A stretch of 64,000 nucleotides of DNA from Paguma larvata (taxonomy: Eukaryota > Chordata > Mammalia > Carnivora > Viverridae), in assembly GCA_030068075.1 (NCBI GenBank), contig CM057825.1:78631123-78695122 (forward strand), given 5' to 3'. Shown here piece after piece: positions 46,531-58,309 of the stretch. Position numbers and translations under genes: made by a program. Under the pieces are notes generated by a model. That model was not told where the DNA came from. It worked only from the letters and a program-made list of their open reading frames with translations, and ran no database searches. Every line of letters starts with the position of its first letter. The first letter of the stretch is position 1.

Positions 46531-47479
46531 CTCCAAATATCATCTTCCTTCTACTCTATCAATACTTCTGTCAGAGAGCGAGGCATTCTTCTTCCACCCT
46601 CTTTTACACGCATACATTCTATGACTCAAAGGCAGTAAACAATAGGCAGTAAACAGCAGACAATAGCAGATACTTTCAAAGAAGGTTTTGAAAATTTTGG
46701 TAGTGAGTTTAACATTTGAGGTTTGATCTGCAGAATCAAAATGCTAGAATGTAATAACTGGAGGATGTTCAGAGGTGATTTTATTTGTCCCTATTATTTA
46801 TAGATTGGTCAGGCGGGGGGATGGGGGACAAATGTGTAAGGGGTTAGTATAGAGCTACAAAGGAAAACAAAGGAAATACAAAGGCCATGCCTTAGAGGAC
46901 AACCATATCTTCACAGAAAATTCACATTATATAAATAAGCATTTCTCACAAAATTGAAAATGCAGTTGTCAAACATCCCTTCTCCTCCTTCCCTAAATGG
47001 TTGTTTGTTTCACGTTCCTTTTTATGCATTCCCTAAGAAAAGCCTCACAAATAAACAAAAGATCTTGAATGGACTCCATCTACAAACAAGCTCCTAGCAG
47101 GAGTCTCAACTGCTCTGTTTACTTCCCTTTGCTTCACTGTTCCGGGGACAGCGGACAGTCAGCCCAGTTATGCCTTCAGCACAAGAGACGGAACAAAGAA
47201 ATCCCTAGGCCCAAACCGTTCAAAAGATCTTCTGCAAATACTTCAGGGCCAATGACTTTTCAAAACCTGTGACTTTCGCCTTAAAATGAAGAAGGGCCAG
47301 GATGAACACAAAACTGGTGGCTGGAGAGTCTCTGAGAAATGACAGTGACTGAGGAGACACAGCTTCCTGAGAGGTTTTGAAATGAAGCAAAAGGAGGCTG
47401 CAGCTATGAGGAATATTTGTGAAATGTAAGAACAGATTTGGTGCTTTCTTGGCATACACAGACTCACCTACGTCACAGT
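46531..47479. other. Unassigned DNA
   Basis: No gene recognised. Segment 47267-47307 resembles 46358-46398 (about 85% over 41 bp). Confidence 0.35.
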
Positions 47480-47960
47480 TCCATTCCAGAGGTATCTAAC
47501 CTACTCTGACAAATCACACTGGTGGCCAAAATCCATATTCCGCTCGCCCATTTTCGTCTGTGTGGTGAATGCTGCTTAGAACCATCAACCTGACAGAAGA
47601 ACTGTGCCTAATTAACACTCTCCTAATACCCCAGCAAATAACAAACCTGCCGTGGGGGGAAAACACATTCACACTTCCTTATCAAATTAAGGCCAAAAAA
47701 ATGCTCCTAATTAGCTAAAATCAATTAATGTGACAGCAAAATGAATGTATTTATACTGTCAGCTAAAGGTACAGTCAGAGAAGTGTCTAATATATAACGA
47801 AGCTGCTGGAATTTCTTAAAGCGGTTAATAAGGGGTTGGGGCTGAGGGGAGTCTACCAGTGATATATGGAATCTGATGGCTTTACCTCTGAAGCAGCAGA
47901 CATCCTAGGGCATTACAGGACCTATGTGATAGCTAATTGTGATTATTCATTAAAACCGGT
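47480..47960. promoter_or_regulatory. Candidate conserved enhancer-like block
   Basis: Repeat-free interval with many ATTA homeodomain cores, including 'cctaattaacac', 'ctaattagctaaaatcaattaatgtgacagc' (paired sites next to a TGACAG MEIS/PBX-type half site), 'agctaattgtgattattcattaaaa', and balanced base composition. It looks like vertebrate conserved non-coding sequence, but this is inference from motifs only. Confidence 0.3.
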
Positions 47961-50659
47961 GGGGGGGGGAATACGTGGTTAATCAATAATGGGCAAGTAG
48001 GTCTTGTTGCTTATTTGCAATCACAGATATGAATACACGTACACTTGAAAATAAAAGAGGAACTCTACACTCCTCATTAGTGGGCTCTGTAGTGAATCAG
48101 TTGCATTTTCTGTAACATTTTCACAGCTAGTAACTATTTCACAAACTTTTCCTTTAAAATATGCTCAGTTCAAAACTTGAGACAGAAAAATAGGACTTGC
48201 CAAATAACTCAGGTTGGGGTCCACAAATTATCTTGCTTCCATTCTCTCCAACTACAGGGTTTTGATTCCAAGAATACTGGGCAAGTTAGGCGGCTTGAGA
48301 GAATGGTCCTACTGACATGATAAATTGTTAACAGAGATATGCCCACATTGTGATAATTAGTTAAGTGTGATCTAAAATAACAAAAATTACATGTATCAAT
48401 GACTTTCTATCCTAGACCGTATTTTTTAATGGGTATTTGAGTAGGTTATACAGCAAAGTTTAGCACCTCTTCTAATCATTGTTGACTCTCACGGAAACCA
48501 CCGTCATCAAAGATTCCATTTGATTCCTCTCCATGTCAGAGGACACAATGGGTATCATCCTTTTCCCTGTGTGTGGATGGTGTGTTTGTTTACGTAATGA
48601 AGTGTCTGGAGGCCTCTACTGGTGTTCAGGAAAATATCAACTGAGATAGAACAATAATTGTAAATGGATTTGAAGCACACGAAGCTCCTTTACATGTAAT
48701 ATATCCTAAACTTCATTTCTATATTTTTAGCACTCTTTCAATACCGTTAACACTGGTAAGCTGATTATTTTCACTCCCCGATGTCGCCTTTTCTAAGTGA
48801 ACTGTGTGGCCCCAGAATACCCAGTGTTCTCTTCTCCAGTATGCCATCCTTTCCTGTCCATTCTAGCCGCACTAACTTATCTGCCTGAAGATTAGTTTTT
48901 CACCCTCTGTCAGCTTATATCACATCTGAACTCCTCATTCTCCAGGGATTAGGGCAGATTTTCCATCAAACCAGCTGTTTGCTTTTTTTTTTCTTTTCTT
49001 AGTAAGAGCAAAACAGCTTTGTTATAAATTAATGGTGTCCACATCAGATGGGGGTAAAAATCAGTTTCTGCTTCATATCTGTTATATTTCCAATCATGTA
49101 AAACTGACAAATACGTAAAACACACAGAGAGAAGCTTTCAGCAGGAGAAAAGGGTAGGACACAATAAAATTTGGAACAGACAGAAAAGCAATTATAAAAT
49201 TATTTCTTAAAGCATACAGGAAGAAAAGAGGTGATTACCACTTATTGTGACTTTGCTATGTGTCATACTCTTAGTAATTTCCTCAAAAGTACCAATAATA
49301 TGAGCATTTTCTTTCCATATTCAATAGCTTATGAAATTCTTTCTAATGTTTATAATGTATAACCTTAGTATTCTTCCATCAATGGGGAAGGGCATAGAGA
49401 AAAGGAAAAATAGAATCAAGTAACAGCTAGCAATCTTCATGGCTATATAGGCATCTATTTAGTTCAAAAGTAAAGCCAGGCACACTCTTGAAATATAGGC
49501 AAGGAAGATAATTTCTGATAGTTAAATTGCCAGATTCTGAGACTAGAATTCTGCAGGTTATTTTTTAAGGGAGTACTCTCAGAAGAGAGCAGAAGGGAAG
49601 GAAGCAAGATGAAAAGTCAAAGAAGGTAAGCAAGGAAGTGATTTCTGGTGCACCTAGCCTAAGTCTGACTCTAGGATTTTACCAGGCTGCTATCTCCCAT
49701 ATGGAGGCAAGGCAATGAGTACTTGGTACTTCTACCAGTCAAAAAGTGACCTTGGGACTCTCAGACCTCTCTGGATGACGTAGCTCCAGTTACCCAGAGG
49801 ATTTCAATTGTAAGTCATTATCAGCGACAACTACAGCCCTCCAAAGGCCTCTCCCAGGTTCTAAGAGAGAAGCCCACAGAATCTGCCACACTATATGATA
49901 CTTTTATGGCATTTGTTGAGAATCAACCAATGTTCAATCAAATATCAAACAGAGTTCTGTGACTGTCTAGTAAACTTAAAGGCTAATGAGATTCTTTAGG
50001 CAATGAAGACATGCATAGAGATAAAAAGTAAATTTGTAATTTTCTTAACTATTCCCCCAATCCTATCTACAATCCCATTTTCTACCAGACAATGGGTAAC
50101 AAAGTCAATCTTTCAACTGGTTAAAAAATAAAGGTTTTCTTTTAATAAAGAATATACAACAAAATCTTCTTTAATAAAAGAAACATAAAATTCTATCCAT
50201 CAATATTAGCCATACAGCCATACTTTTGGCCAAGAACAGGATTTTTAAGTAGTAGACAATATTTGGGGAGGCTCTTAATCTTTCCAAAGATTTCAGGATA
50301 TTCTAATTCTATTATACTTTTACTGTCTTTTATTTTACAATTTTTACAAATCAAAATATTGACTTTTATGAAATTTTGGGATTTAAGGAAATTGTAGAAT
50401 TTTAACTGGGTGGAAGAAGAAAGACGGGAGTTTACTTAGATCTCTCAAGTTTTGATAAGCAGACTGGCTAACTCCTAGAAAAAGCAAAATGATGCTCATT
50501 CATTTTATAGTCACTTGTGTATCTGCCATAGTTGAACATTTATGATTTTTAGATAATGTTGCAAAGAGTTTTAGAATAAGTCTCCGTGGTGTCTTAAATA
50601 TTGTATGAATCTACACCTCTACTGGTCATTCTTCTAAATGGGTACTAGGCCATCTTGAC
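47961..50659. other. Unassigned DNA
   Basis: About 2.7 kb with no recognised repeat or gene. Confidence 0.4.
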
Positions 50660-50689
50660 TGTAGTTCAAGACAAAATCATGCGTTGTAG

Positions 50690-50875
50690 CTTCAAGTATG
50701 CCTAGGACTTAGTATGTGCTCTACTCTTGATTAGCTGTGTGATCTTAAATATGTCAATTAGTCTCTCCAACCTGGAGCCTCATTCTCTGCTTACCTTTAA
50801 AAAAAAGAAAAAGATACATGTAACACTACCTACCATCCAGAGTTATTGTGAATATTAAATAAAGTGCATATCTGA
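50690..50875 (+). mobile_element. MIR SINE
   Basis: Sense MIR: 'gattagctgtgtgatcttaaatatgtcaattagtctctccaacctggagcctcattctctgc', then 'acactacctaccatccagagttattgtgaatattaaataaagt'. Confidence 0.75.
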
Positions 50876-52149
50876 TAAAGACAACATATATAATATCTCA
50901 TCTTATGCTCAAATGCCATATAAAGGTAGAGAATACATATTCTAAAACTAATTTAGAAACAGAGTTTAGTTGTTAAGTTAAAAATTTTGAACAACTCTTG
51001 AAAACCCAAGACTGAGGGAATACCAAAGGTTCCCTCACTCAGAGTTAGTGGATAGAGGGGATAAAGAAAGTCCTGAAGAAAAGTCTCTCTTCCCTGCTGC
51101 ACTGGGAAATACTTGAGAAGGTTGATAAAGTGCCAAGTTTCAGTAACAGCTTACTTTTGATAATGTTTCCATCCACATTATCCTGTACAGTCACATAACC
51201 TTGCACAGGAGCAGCTTAGATCCCATTAAATCTGACACATTTCAAGCACAGAATGGAAATGGAAAATAGTTACTGAGAGATGGAAACACTTCAAATAAGG
51301 TTATATCAAAAAGAGTAGTCCCGAAAGCATTAATGTTATTAAAACTACCTGAAAAATAGAAGATTTACATTAAGCTTTTTATGAGCAAAGGAAAACAATT
51401 TAAAAATTTAAAACACATGGAAGATTCATGTTCTATTTATCAGATAATCTTATACCCAGTTTAATTTTTTTAATAAAAATTGAGTGTCTAATGATCACCT
51501 GATTTAAATAACAAAATTAAGGCATTATTGTAATTAAAGATGGAGGGAATTTCATCATGTAGAACTACTACAAGGAAGAGAACCAGCCGACTCTCCTAGT
51601 GGTACCGGAGCTAGAGTCAAAGAATCCCTATTTGCAATCTTTTGTTCTGCAAACTCCATATTTCTTCCAGTGATAAGGATTTATTTTATTTCTTCTATCC
51701 TCCTTAGAGATACAAAACATTTAATAACCATCCTTTGTAAAAAGCTTTCACTTGTCTAAAGATGCAAATTAATTATCACCAATTTGCATAATTGGTTCAC
51801 AATAGTTTAGTAAAGTTCAACCAATGGAGAAAAAAATAGGAACAAGTTTAAGTATGATCTATGTTTGTATTTTCTTTTTATGGCCACTAAAGTATTTCAT
51901 TAGGAAAAACAACTAAAAAATTGATGCAGAAACGGCAGTTAGAAGAATTCCTGCAAAAATTTTAGTTTTTTATTTCACGCTTTTTATTTAAATGAACTAT
52001 TTGAATATTCATCCTTAAAGATTTGATCATAGTTTAATGCTGTAACATTTAATTACCTTCATTTTTGGGGCACTATAAATCAAAAGATTGTAATTCAAAT
52101 GTATACTAATTTATTCTTGACCTTGAAGTTAATTACTAACCATCAGAGG
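50876..52149. other. Unassigned AT-rich DNA
   Basis: No repeat or gene recognised. Confidence 0.4.
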
Positions 52150-52800
52150 CTTTAATTATTGTTGGCAAGGTGGGAATATATCAAAAGAAACCTGCTGTAA
52201 CAAGAAATAGAAATGAGGTTTATGGGCACTGAGAAGATCTAAAAAGTATTACCAAGTAATATCCAAGGAAAACCCTGACACCAAAACATGACAAAGAATA
52301 ATGAAAAACAAACTACAAACCAAATCCCTAATGAAGATGCATGAAAACTTTGTAAACAAAATTTTAGCAAATTAAATCGCACAAATCTAAAAAGTACAAC
52401 ATATCACAACTAAGTGGGGTTTGTGCCAGAAATACAAAGTTAGTTTAACATTCAAAAATTAAACAAAGTATTTCAGCAGATTAACAAACTAAGAAAAAAC
52501 ATTATCATCACAACAGATATAGAAAACACGGGACAAAATTCAACATACATGACTGATAAAAAACAACAACAAGAACAAAAACAAAAACTCTCAACAAATT
52601 AGGAGTAGAAAGGAACTTCCTTAACCTGACAGGGAATTTATGAAAAAACAACAGCCAACATTTTATTTAATGCTGGCATCTGTTCCATGAAAAAAAAATC
52701 ATAACTCGGATCACATAAAATGTAAAAACTTAGGCTCTTCAAAAGATACTATTGGTAAAATAAAAATTAAAAAAAAAAAAGAAAGAAAAAAGAAAAAGAA
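52150..52800 (+). mobile_element. L1M ORF2 fragment with internal deletion
   Basis: Sense ORF2 reverse-transcriptase region: 'gaaaaacaaactacaaaccaaatccctaatgaa', 'caaaattttagcaaattaaat', 'aagtggggtttgtgccagaaatacaaagtt', 'acaaattaggagtagaaaggaacttcctt', then a jump to 'cttcaaaagatactattggtaaaat' and a long A/G-rich tail. Confidence 0.75.
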
Positions 52801-52818
52801 AAGGAAAAAGCACATCAT

Positions 52819-55514
52819 TGGTGACTTCTAGTTCTGGTCAAGATAAATTAGCCCTTTCCTCCCAGAACCCTCCCAGATCCTCCCTCTCACCATTCATATA
52901 ACACAAAACTATCACTGATGGTCTCTGAAAGGTAGAAACAAGAGGTCATACTGTCTAGGGACCCTGAGACTTGAGGTGAGTTCTGTGTTTCCTTATTGCC
53001 TCTTATAGATCTCGGACAGGGCCCCACAGAAGCCTCCAATCCACAACTTCTAACAGGTGTAGACACCCCAAAAAGTCTCCAAGGAAAGCTTATTCCTCCC
53101 AGCCAAAATACTCGGAAAATGTGGCCTAACAGGAAAAAATTTTGGCAATACGTACCCTCCTCAAACCAAGCACCAATGGAAAATCCACCTCCAGACAAAC
53201 ACTCCACAGTTTCAATTGGGCCAAGAAGAGAGCTGATCCTTAACCCTCCATCTCCCCTACCTCTTTAGCTCTCATACCCCCTGCACAGGGACATCAAACG
53301 GTGGTGCTTTAATCTCCCCACCCAATGGTGCCATCAGGGCCAAGCAAAGAGGGATTCTTCTACCCGTCTCTCCACCTCCTGGCTAGAGCAGATAAGATTC
53401 TGATTTCCCTGCCACAAAAGTATCAGGATGGCTGAGTGGAATATTGATCTTCCATTTCCTGCCCAGTGAGAGCAGAGGGTGCTTTGACTGCCCTGCCCAG
53501 CTGGTGGTAATGGGTCTAGAAATATGCTAAGTCTCCATTCCCACCTGGCAGCAAAGATTTAATGAGCCAATGAGAAGTGGGACGCATCACCACTCTGCTT
53601 CACAGCCCTACTGCAGTGTCAATGGGGCCCAACGGAGAGCTGGCATCAAGAGATAAAAGGAGGGGATGGAAGAAAGTGGCACTAGTTGGCATTTGGCTTC
53701 CCTCCTATTCTCCCCTGGCATCAGCTGGGCTCTCTCAGAGGAAAAAGTCAGTCTCAGCCAATGCCCCACTTGCACTGGCAAGGTGTCAGGGGGACCAACC
53801 GAGGAATTGCACTGCAGCTCCACCCATTTGTCACAAAGCAGTAAGAATCGGTGGCCCATATTTGCACAGTGAGAAGTGGAATATACATATCCACCCAGCC
53901 TTTCTGCTACACCTCAACACAGGAAATGTATGCTCAAAAGTATTAAACAGAACCCAGAGGTGCATAACGTAATATCCAAAATGCCTAGGATACACAAATG
54001 TCACTCATCATACCATGAAGCAGAAAGATCACAACTAGAATGAGAAAAGACAATCAACAGATGCCAAGATGAGATGAATCAGACATTGGAATCATGTGAC
54101 AAGAATTTTAAAGCCCCATCATAAAAAAACCTCAGAAAGCATTTACAGGTTTTTCTGAAACAAATGAAGAACTAGAAAATCTCAACAACAAGTTATGAAA
54201 AAGAACCAAAAGAAAACTATAGAATTATAAAATATAATAACTGAAAAAAACATTTTTTAACTTGTTAAATGGGCTCAATAGTAGAGGGCAGATGACAAAG
54301 GATAGAAGCAGTGAACTTGAGGACAGATCAACAGAATTTACCCAACATGAATAACAGTGAGAAAATAAACTGAGAAAAATTAACAAAGTCTCAGTGATAA
54401 CAACGAAGAAGCTAACATTCATATCATCAGAGTCCCAGAAAGGGAAAAAGGAAAGAATGAAACTCCGAAAAAGTATTCTGGTAAAATAATGACTGAAAAC
54501 TTCCCCAAATGAGAAAAGATATAAAATCACATATTTGAGAAGCTGAGAAAATCTCAAGTAGGATAAGCCCAAAGAAATTAATTCCAGGATATATCATGAT
54601 TCAACTTCTGAAACCTAAAAACAAAACAAAAAAAACTTTAAAAAATGACATATTACTTATAAAGAGATGCCAACTTGAATGATTTCTCTTCTGAAACCAA
54701 GAGGCCAGAACAAAGTGCCATAATATTTTTTCAAGAACTGTCAATCATGATTTTTACATAGGGCAAATACATTCTTCCAGAATGAAAGAGAACTAAAGAC
54801 ATTCTTCTGTAAAGGAAAACTATGAGAATTTGGCACCAGTAAATCTATCTTTGAAAAATGGCTAATGGAGTTTCTATAAACACAAACCAAATGATAAAAC
54901 AAGACTTGGAACTTCACAAAAGGAAGAAAAACTTTGGAATAGGTAAAAACAGGAGTATAAATATAATACACTATCCTTCTTCTGAGTTTCTTAAATCACA
55001 TTTGATGACTAAACCAAAAATTATAACCCCATTTGACAGATGCTCAATATATGTAGAGAATATTCTTTAAAAAAATTGTTTAAAAAGTGGGGAGGCAAAG
55101 GGAATTAAAGGAAAGTAACATTTCCACACTTCACTGATGCCTGTTGACTAAGATAAGTTAGACGTGTATATTATAATACAGCAACTACTAAGAAAACTAT
55201 ACAAAGTGATATAGTTAAAAACACTATAAATGAAGCGAGAATCCAATAAATGTTCATGGAACTCCCAGAAAGGCAATGAGAGAAACAGAGAACAAAAGAC
55301 AGAAGAAACAAACAGAAAACAAATAATAAAATTATGCATTTAAGTCTAACATCTATAATTATATATACATTAAAGTAAGTCAGTTTCACTATATGTAAAT
55401 TTTAAATAAATTGATTAAAAAGTGAATAGGCAAGCCAGACTTAGGGAACATATCTGCAGCATACCGATGTGTGTACATTTAAAAAGATTCATATCGATCA
55501 TGTTTAGATTACAT
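52819..55514 (+). mobile_element. Old L1 (L1M/HAL1-like): 5' UTR and ORF1 region
   Basis: It starts 'tgacttctagttctggtcaagataaattag', the decayed form of a mammalian L1 5' start, and runs through a GC-richer 5' UTR (53000-53950) and ORF1-like sequence ('gatgagatgaatcagacattggaatcatg', 'gaaggaaaactatgagaatttggcacc'). Around 55400 it jumps to the 3' part of ORF2, so most of ORF2 is missing. Stop-poor frames of 80-131 codons at 52887-53972 belong to the 5' UTR and are not genes. Confidence 0.65.
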
Positions 55515-56203
55515 AAAGGAATCCTCGGTGTGGAGGTTCCTCAAAAAAATGAAAATAGAGCTACCCTATGACCCAGCAATAGCACTGCTAGGAATCTACC
55601 CAAGAGACACAGGAATGCTGATGCATAGGGGCACGTGTACCCCAATGTTCATAGCAGCACTTTCGACAATAGCCAAATCATGGAAGCAGACCAAGTGCCC
55701 ATCAACTGACGAATGGATAAAAATGATGTGGCACATATATACAATGGACTACTACATGGCAATGAGAAAAAATGAAATCTGGCCATGTGTAGCAACATGG
55801 ATGGAACTGGAGGGTATTATGTTAAGTGAAATAAGTCAGTCAGAGAAAGACAGATCCCATATGTTTCCACAAATAGGTGGACTTTGTGAGACTAAGCAAA
55901 AACCAGGGGGAGGGGAAGAGGGGAAAGGAAAAAAAGACACAGAGAGGGAGGGAGATAAAACATAAGAGGCTCAAAGACTAAGAACAAACTGAAGGTGAGG
56001 GGGGTGAGGGAGGGGGGAGAGGGGGTGACGGGCATTAAAGAGGGCACGTGTTGGGATGAACACTGGGTGTTGTATGTAAACCAATTTGAAAATAAACTAT
56101 CATTAAAAAAAAGATATAAACACAATTAACAGGGTTAATGTAATGAAGATATTAGAACAAAAAAATAAAGTATAATGTTTATGGTAAAAAAAAAAGGAAT
56201 CCT
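55515..56203 (+). mobile_element. Young L1, 5'-truncated, with 11-bp TSD and apparent 3' transduction
   Basis: TSD AAAGGAATCCT at 55515-55525 and 56193-56203. The L1 body (55526-56104) encodes an open ORF2 C-terminal remnant of 145 codons (55528-55965), with YDPAIALLGIYPRDTGM and ATWMELEGIMLSEISQSEKD, then the purine-rich 3' UTR. After a first A8 tail (56105-56112) come 73 bp of non-L1 sequence with its own AATAAA (56164-56169) and a second A10 tail. The empty site matches the surrounding L1M consensus once one TSD copy is removed. Confidence 0.92.
56113..56185 (+). other. Putative 3'-transduced flank of the source L1
   Basis: Unique sequence between two poly(A) tracts inside the TSD-bounded insertion. 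AATAAA at 56164-56169 precedes the second poly(A) by about 17 bp, a normal cleavage distance. It does not match the host L1M around it. Confidence 0.7.
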
Positions 56204-56406
56204 ACAATTCAAATTTAAAAACAATAAAAAGCAATGGAAAGCAATACAAAATGCATTTAAATGGGGAAAGATTTGGACACTTCATAAATAAAGATACACA
56301 ATAGTTAAAAAGCACATAAAAAGGCATCTAACTTCATTACTCATCAGAGAAAAAAAAACCTAACATCCCAATAACACAAACCCCAAATAATGGCTAAAAT
56401 TAAAAA
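56204..56406 (+). mobile_element. Old L1M ORF2 3' part, resumed
   Basis: 'aaatggggaaagatttggacacttcataaataaagatacac', 'aagcacataaaaaggcatctaacttcattactcatcagag' and 'aataatggctaaaattaaaa' continue the L1M ORF2 sequence interrupted by the young L1. Confidence 0.75.
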
Positions 56407-57424
56407 TACTGACAGCACCCCAGTAGCAACAAGCACACCTAGAAAAGGAACCAGGTCTCCTTAGAGCAATAGCTGATTTTAGGACTTCAGTCACACAAAA
56501 TGAGACTGAAGCGTCTTGCAGTCAGAAAATAAGGCACTGCTCAAGAGAAAAATAAAACCATAAACCAAAACCAAGAAAAACCCACAATTATGATAATGTC
56601 AACGGGACACAGGTGCTAACTGAATGAGCTCTCACTGGACAAAACTACAAAAATTTGAGCAACAAAATAAAGTAGTATTAGATAATACTTCAAAGTATAA
56701 AATAAAAATCTATGAGTCAATAGTGATATAAACGAATGAACAAATAAACAAATAAACGGGGGGAAGAGACAAATCTCCCATGTGTAAGAATTTCCAAATA
56801 ATTTATGTAGATACGTCATTCTCAAAGAAGTGAAACACAACCCCCTATCCCTTAAGTGTGGCTACAAATAATGACTTCCTTCCAAAAAACACAATACAGA
56901 AAAGGGGTGGATGGTTAAAGAGTCACTTCACAGAAGAAAAACATGACAAGCACTATCTCAGGAGATTGAGGTTAACATCAATAGTGATAAGTCATGCTGA
57001 CAATATGTGCCCTAGATATAATGTTAAAAAATGACATTTTTTCCCTGTTTTCTTTCACCCCCAAATCCATAACCTCACTCTAATCATGAGAAAAACAGCA
57101 CTTGAACCCCAACAGAAGGGTATTTAGCAAAATATCTAAGCAGTATTCTTCAAAACTAATGAGGTTCTCAAAAACAAGGTAGATCTAAGAAACTGTTAAC
57201 TGCCAAGAGGAGCCTGACAGTTAAATGTAATGAGAAATCCTGAATGAAACCCTGAAACAGAAAAAGGACACTGGGTAAAAACTAATGGAATCTGAATAAA
57301 TACAGACTTCAGTTAATAATAATGTATCAATGTTCATTCATTAATTGCAACCAATTTGCAAATTTTATGCAAATCAAAACTGTTCTAAAAATATCTTTTA
57401 TTTAAAAAAATGAACTGACAGCAC
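56407..57424 (+). mobile_element. L1M 3' UTR insertion with 12-bp TSD
   Basis: ACTGACAGCACC lies at 56407-56418 and 57413-57424. The interior follows the long L1M 3' UTR: 'ccagtagcaacaagcacacctag', 'aatgagctctcactggacaaaactac', 'gtagtattagataatacttcaaag', 'agtcatgctgacaatatg', 'ggaatctgaataaatacagacttcagttaataataatgtatc', ending in an A-rich tail. Same family as the minus-strand element at 10478-12085. Confidence 0.8.
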
Positions 57425-57472
57425 CAAGTGTTAGCAAAAACATAAAGCAACTGGAGCTATCAAATATTAATG
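57425..57472 (+). mobile_element. Old L1M ORF2, short continuation
   Basis: 'aagtgttagcaaaaacataaagcaactgg' continues the ORF2 sequence after the L1M 3' UTR insertion and stops at the next interruption. Confidence 0.6.
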
Positions 57473-58309
57473 GAGATTCTGGTTCCACAAGTAAGGAGTT
57501 TGGAAATTGACACACTGTCCTAACAAGTAAAAAAGCTGAACAGACTGAAAAATTAACAATTCTTATAGGATTGTAAGTAAGGTGAGGACATTGGACAAAC
57601 CACTGTCCCCCATGACAGATGAGACAGGCAAATATAGGGGATAGTGTCTTACTAAAGCAGAGACTCGACAGAAACCACCCTAGAAATCTAAACTGTGATT
57701 AACAAATTGCTGGAGGCTTAGTGTGGACAAATCTGAGAATTAAAAACTTCGAGAGAATCCATTTATCAAAGGCCACCACAATTTTGTGAGTTTCATTTCC
57801 AGGAGTAAACACTGGGGGCGGGGAATGCCCTGTGCTTCTGGTAGGGGACAGGAAAAGGAATCATTTTGAAATACACCAGGGCATGCTGCTCCTCTAAACA
57901 AGGTCCGGCCTCAGGGGCAACTGGCCAAGCAGAACCCAACTGCTGGAGTATTATTAAAACCTAACTGAACTTGGGGGAAAGAAAATAGCCAACTCTGGCC
58001 CACTCTAGCCCCCCTCTTTTACCTGGAAAGGGGAAGGAAAACAACAATGGAGGAACACTTGTGAAGTTACCAGCCCAGAGGCAAAGGCTCACTGAAGACT
58101 GGAGCTGACTCATAAGGCTACAGAGTACTTCACATCATCTAGCATCTCCCCCCGACCCACATTATTAAAGGCCTATTTACAGCTATTCCTTGTACCAGTA
58201 GATCAAGTCTGACTATCAAGAAAAAATTACAAGGCATACCAACAGGCAAAAATACAATTTGAAGGGACAGAGCAACCATCAGAACCAAACATGACGGTGA
58301 TGTTGGAAT
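57473..58309 (+). mobile_element. L1M 5' UTR fragment lacking its 3' part
   Basis: Matches the 5' UTR of the L1 at 18190 ('ctgaacagactgaaaaattaacaattctt', 'ggaaaaggaatcattttgaaatacaccag', 'gtgaagttaccagcccagaggcaaaggctcactgaag'). Imperfect 15-bp flanks TATCAAATATTAATG (57458-57472) and TATCAAACATTAGTG (58310-58324), with two mismatches. No ORF1, ORF2 or poly(A). Confidence 0.6.

Noticed and set aside
47828..47850. GGGG-TT-GGGG-CTGA-GGGG as a G-quadruplex
   Set aside because: Only three G4 runs close together; a fourth suitable run is not present.
52887..53972. Several open frames of 83-131 codons
   Set aside because: They lie in the GC-richer 5' UTR of an old L1 and occur on both strands.
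54225..55389. Hydrophobic minus-strand frames (63-115 codons) that look like membrane proteins
   Set aside because: Antisense of A-rich L1 ORF1-region sequence; phenylalanine and serine bias is the complement of lysine-rich L1 coding strand.
55528..55965. 145-codon frame as a possible gene
   Set aside because: It is the open C-terminal remnant of L1 ORF2 in a 5'-truncated insertion, with no start context of its own.
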